Shown here piece after piece: positions 7,084 to 8,329 of a stretch of DNA of 8,329 bases. Numbering within the stretch: the first letter of the stretch is position 1; each line of letters starts with the position of its first letter. This DNA is from Pseudomonadales bacterium. GTDB taxonomy: Bacteria > Pseudomonadota > Gammaproteobacteria > Steroidobacterales > Steroidobacteraceae. A program made the translations under genes and the position numbers. The notes under the pieces are model-generated. The model saw nothing but the letters and a program-made list of their open reading frames with translations, searched no databases and was not told where the DNA came from. Location: the NCBI GenBank assembly GCA_020442965.1, contig JAGRJB010000362.1, forward strand, positions 1 to 8,329, in the 5' to 3' direction.

Positions 7084-7096
7084 TTGAGATACTCAA
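7084..7096. promoter_or_regulatory. Small palindrome just upstream of the nitrilase-like gene
   Basis: TTGAG-ATA-CTCAA is a perfect 5-base inverted repeat ending 5 bases upstream of the Shine-Dalgarno site. It fits the loose T-N11-A form bound by LysR-type regulators, and could also be an RNA stem in the leader. The evidence is only the symmetry and its position. Confidence 0.25.
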
Positions 7097-7173
7097 ATTA
7101 GCAGCTCAGCCGGGCATGGCTCGGAATGCACATCCTCACTCAACGACTGCTCATCTTTCTCAATTACGGACTT

Positions 7174-7202
7174 GTTATACGCAGTAACACAGTACTAATT
7201 AC
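7174..7202 (-). promoter_or_regulatory. Weak candidate promoter of the nitrilase-like gene
   Basis: The minus strand has TATAAC (complement of 7174-7179), five of six matches to the -10 consensus, with an AT-rich segment (GTAATT) 17 bases upstream that is a poor -35. It would give a leader of about 100 bases. If real, the nitrilase-like gene can be transcribed apart from the upstream receptor gene. Confidence 0.25.
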
Positions 7203-7275
7203 AGGCTCGTAGAGTCAGTTTGGCGTAGCTACCGAATTGCTTTTCGGCGTAAATCAGCAGCCCTTCCTCGCCCGT

Positions 7276-7299
7276 CGGCGGGGTCTATTGATCCCGCCG
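7276..7299 (-). other. GC-rich hairpin just after the second receptor gene
   Basis: CGGCGGG and CCCGCCG form a 7-base stem around a 10-base loop, starting 15 bases past the receptor stop codon on the minus strand. No T-tract follows, so a simple intrinsic terminator is not supported. It could slow polymerase or protect the 3' end of the receptor message. Confidence 0.35.
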
Positions 7300-7313
7300 T
7301 CAAACGATTCTCA

Positions 7314-8329
7314 CTAATCAAAAACATAGTTGACCCGCACCCCAAACTGCCGCTTGTCGCGTAACGCCATCTGCACGCCTTCTCGAGAGAAATCGAAGAG
7401 TCCTCCCGGAAGCCTTCGTGGAGCGAAACTCAGGTCGGAGAAATTATTGGCGGATGCTGGCGCGTCTTCGTCCAACACGTTGGTAACAAAAAACTCAAGA
7501 CCCATGTTTTCACCGCGAATACCGAAGCGGAGGTTTGCATCAAGAGCGGATTCAACCTCTGACACGTTAGCAATCGAGTCCCAGTATTTTCCAGTGTAGT
7601 AAGCATCGCCCCGGACGTACCATGCGTCGAACCCTGCGCGAGGACTCATTTCTGCCTCGTAGGTGGCGCTTAATGAACCCATCACCGGTGGGTAACGCGA
7701 TGCACGCTGCCCCTCTACGTTCGCGGCTGATCCAAATATATCGCCAAAGTCGCCGGTACCTGCTCCCGTTGCTGGGTATGATGCGATTGCGGCGTGAACG
7801 TACGCGAATGAACCCTGCAGTGACAGGTTGTCAGTCGCATTCCAAGTGCCATCAATTTCGAGCCCATAGATATCCGTCGATGCCCCATTTGAATTGAAAA
7901 ACACTGTTGTGTATGGATTGGGAGCACCGGGAGTGGAATCTGTTAATAGTTCATTCGCACGAATAATCTCATCCTCTCGTTTCATGAAAAACGTGGCCAG
8001 GTTGAAAGCCGCTCGACCTCCGGCCAGAGTCTGTTTCCACCCGAGCTCATAGTTCTTTAGCGATTCCTCACCATACGTAACGCCGGTACCAGGGGCCAAT
8101 GCCTCCAGCTGGGCGCGCTGAGCATCGTCCAGAGCCGCGACTGATGCATTGAAACCACCTGGGAGGTTTCCTTCAGCATAGGTGATGTACAGCGTTGCCA
8201 TATCAGAAGGCTCGTATCTAAAAGTCGCTCGAGGTAAGAAGTTGTCCAGTGTGGCTGGAGAAATCGGGGTAGATAGTCCCTTATTAACCTGATCCTCCCT
8301 GATTTCATCTTCTTGATAACGCCCTTCCA
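7314..8329 (-). CDS. TonB-dependent outer-membrane receptor, C-terminal barrel part, cut by window edge
   Basis: The frame is open from the TAG stop at 7314-7316 to the right edge, giving 337 residues. A Met codon at 8201 is internal, since the same frame reads 'DNFLPRATFRYEPSD' directly before it. The sequence is the last part of a TonB-dependent receptor barrel. It shows 'RYEPSDMATLYITYAEG' then 'NLPGGFNAS', a strand-and-loop signature common in proteobacterial receptors, then 'ESLKNYELGWKQTLAGGRA', 'IYGLEIDGTWNATDNLSL', 'YVRGDAYYTGKYWDS' and a closing 'RQFGVRVNYVFD'. Signal peptide, TonB box and plug lie beyond the window. It has no cysteine in this part, unlike the receptor at 721-3516, and its codons are less GC-rich. 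It is upstream of the nitrilase-like gene on the same strand with a 250-base gap, so cotranscription is possible but not shown. The ligand cannot be told from the barrel. Confidence 0.93.
   Translation of the reverse strand, partial: EGRYQEDEIREDQVNKGLSTPISPATLDNFLPRATFRYEPSDMATLYITYAEGNLPGGFNASVAALDDAQRAQLEALAPGTGVTYGEESLKNYELGWKQTLAGGRAAFNLATFFMKREDEIIRANELLTDSTPGAPNPYTTVFFNSNGASTDIYGLEIDGTWNATDNLSLQGSFAYVHAAIASYPATGAGTGDFGDIFGSAANVEGQRASRYPPVMGSLSATYEAEMSPRAGFDAWYVRGDAYYTGKYWDSIANVSEVESALDANLRFGIRGENMGLEFFVTNVLDEDAPASANNFSDLSFAPRRLPGGLFDFSREGVQMALRDKRQFGVRVNYVFD

Noticed and set aside
7064..7096. Longer start of the nitrilase-like gene at a TTG (7096)
   Set aside because: A strong GAGGAG lies within that extension and is well spaced from the ATG at 7063. 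The extra residues would also lengthen the region before the Tat motif without benefit.
1..8329. CRISPR array, insertion sequence or phage element
   Set aside because: No regularly spaced repeats, terminal inverted repeats, transposase or integrase motifs were seen on either strand.

Overview
The window reads as part of a Gram-negative chromosome, most likely a proteobacterium. The reasons are two TonB-dependent outer-membrane receptors, Sec and Tat signal peptides on the hydrolases, and good Shine-Dalgarno sites. The receptor style (signal peptide, then a 'LEEVTVIGSRI' TonB box, then a plug ending 'SASAIYGSDAIAGVINF') is common in scavenging Gammaproteobacteria and Alphaproteobacteria. I lean towards Gammaproteobacteria but cannot prove the taxon from the sequence. 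The first two thirds are GC-rich. The last third (nitrilase-like gene and second receptor) is visibly less so.

Layout from left to right: (1) bases 1-497, + strand, the C-terminal part of a type II NADH:quinone oxidoreductase cut by the window edge. (2) 498-720, a convergent gap with nothing convincing in it. (3) 721-3516, - strand, a complete 931-residue TonB-dependent receptor. (4) 3517-3678, a divergent control region with two weak promoter candidates and small dyads. (5) 3679-5607, + strand, a 642-residue exported fusion of a cyanophycinase-like serine hydrolase (S51 type) and a complete isoaspartyl peptidase/L-asparaginase of the Ntn-hydrolase class. (6) 5608-5860, a convergent gap with a double hairpin that may terminate transcription. 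(7) 5861-7063, - strand, a Tat-exported nitrilase-superfamily protein with no cysteine at the expected nucleophile position. (8) 7064-7313, a 250-base leader/intergenic stretch with small dyads. (9) 7314-8329, - strand, the C-terminal barrel of a second TonB-dependent receptor cut by the right edge.

The most interesting unit is the divergent pair in (3) and (5). Cyanophycinases cut multi-L-arginyl-poly-aspartate into beta-Asp-Arg dipeptides, and isoaspartyl peptidases split such dipeptides into free amino acids. One exported polypeptide carrying both activities, next to an outer-membrane transporter gene, suggests a compact system for scavenging cyanophycin or other beta-aspartyl peptides from outside the cell. 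The catalytic residues of both halves are present. The link to the receptor rests on position only. The second receptor and the Tat-exported nitrilase homologue form a separate transporter-plus-hydrolase pair whose substrate I cannot name.
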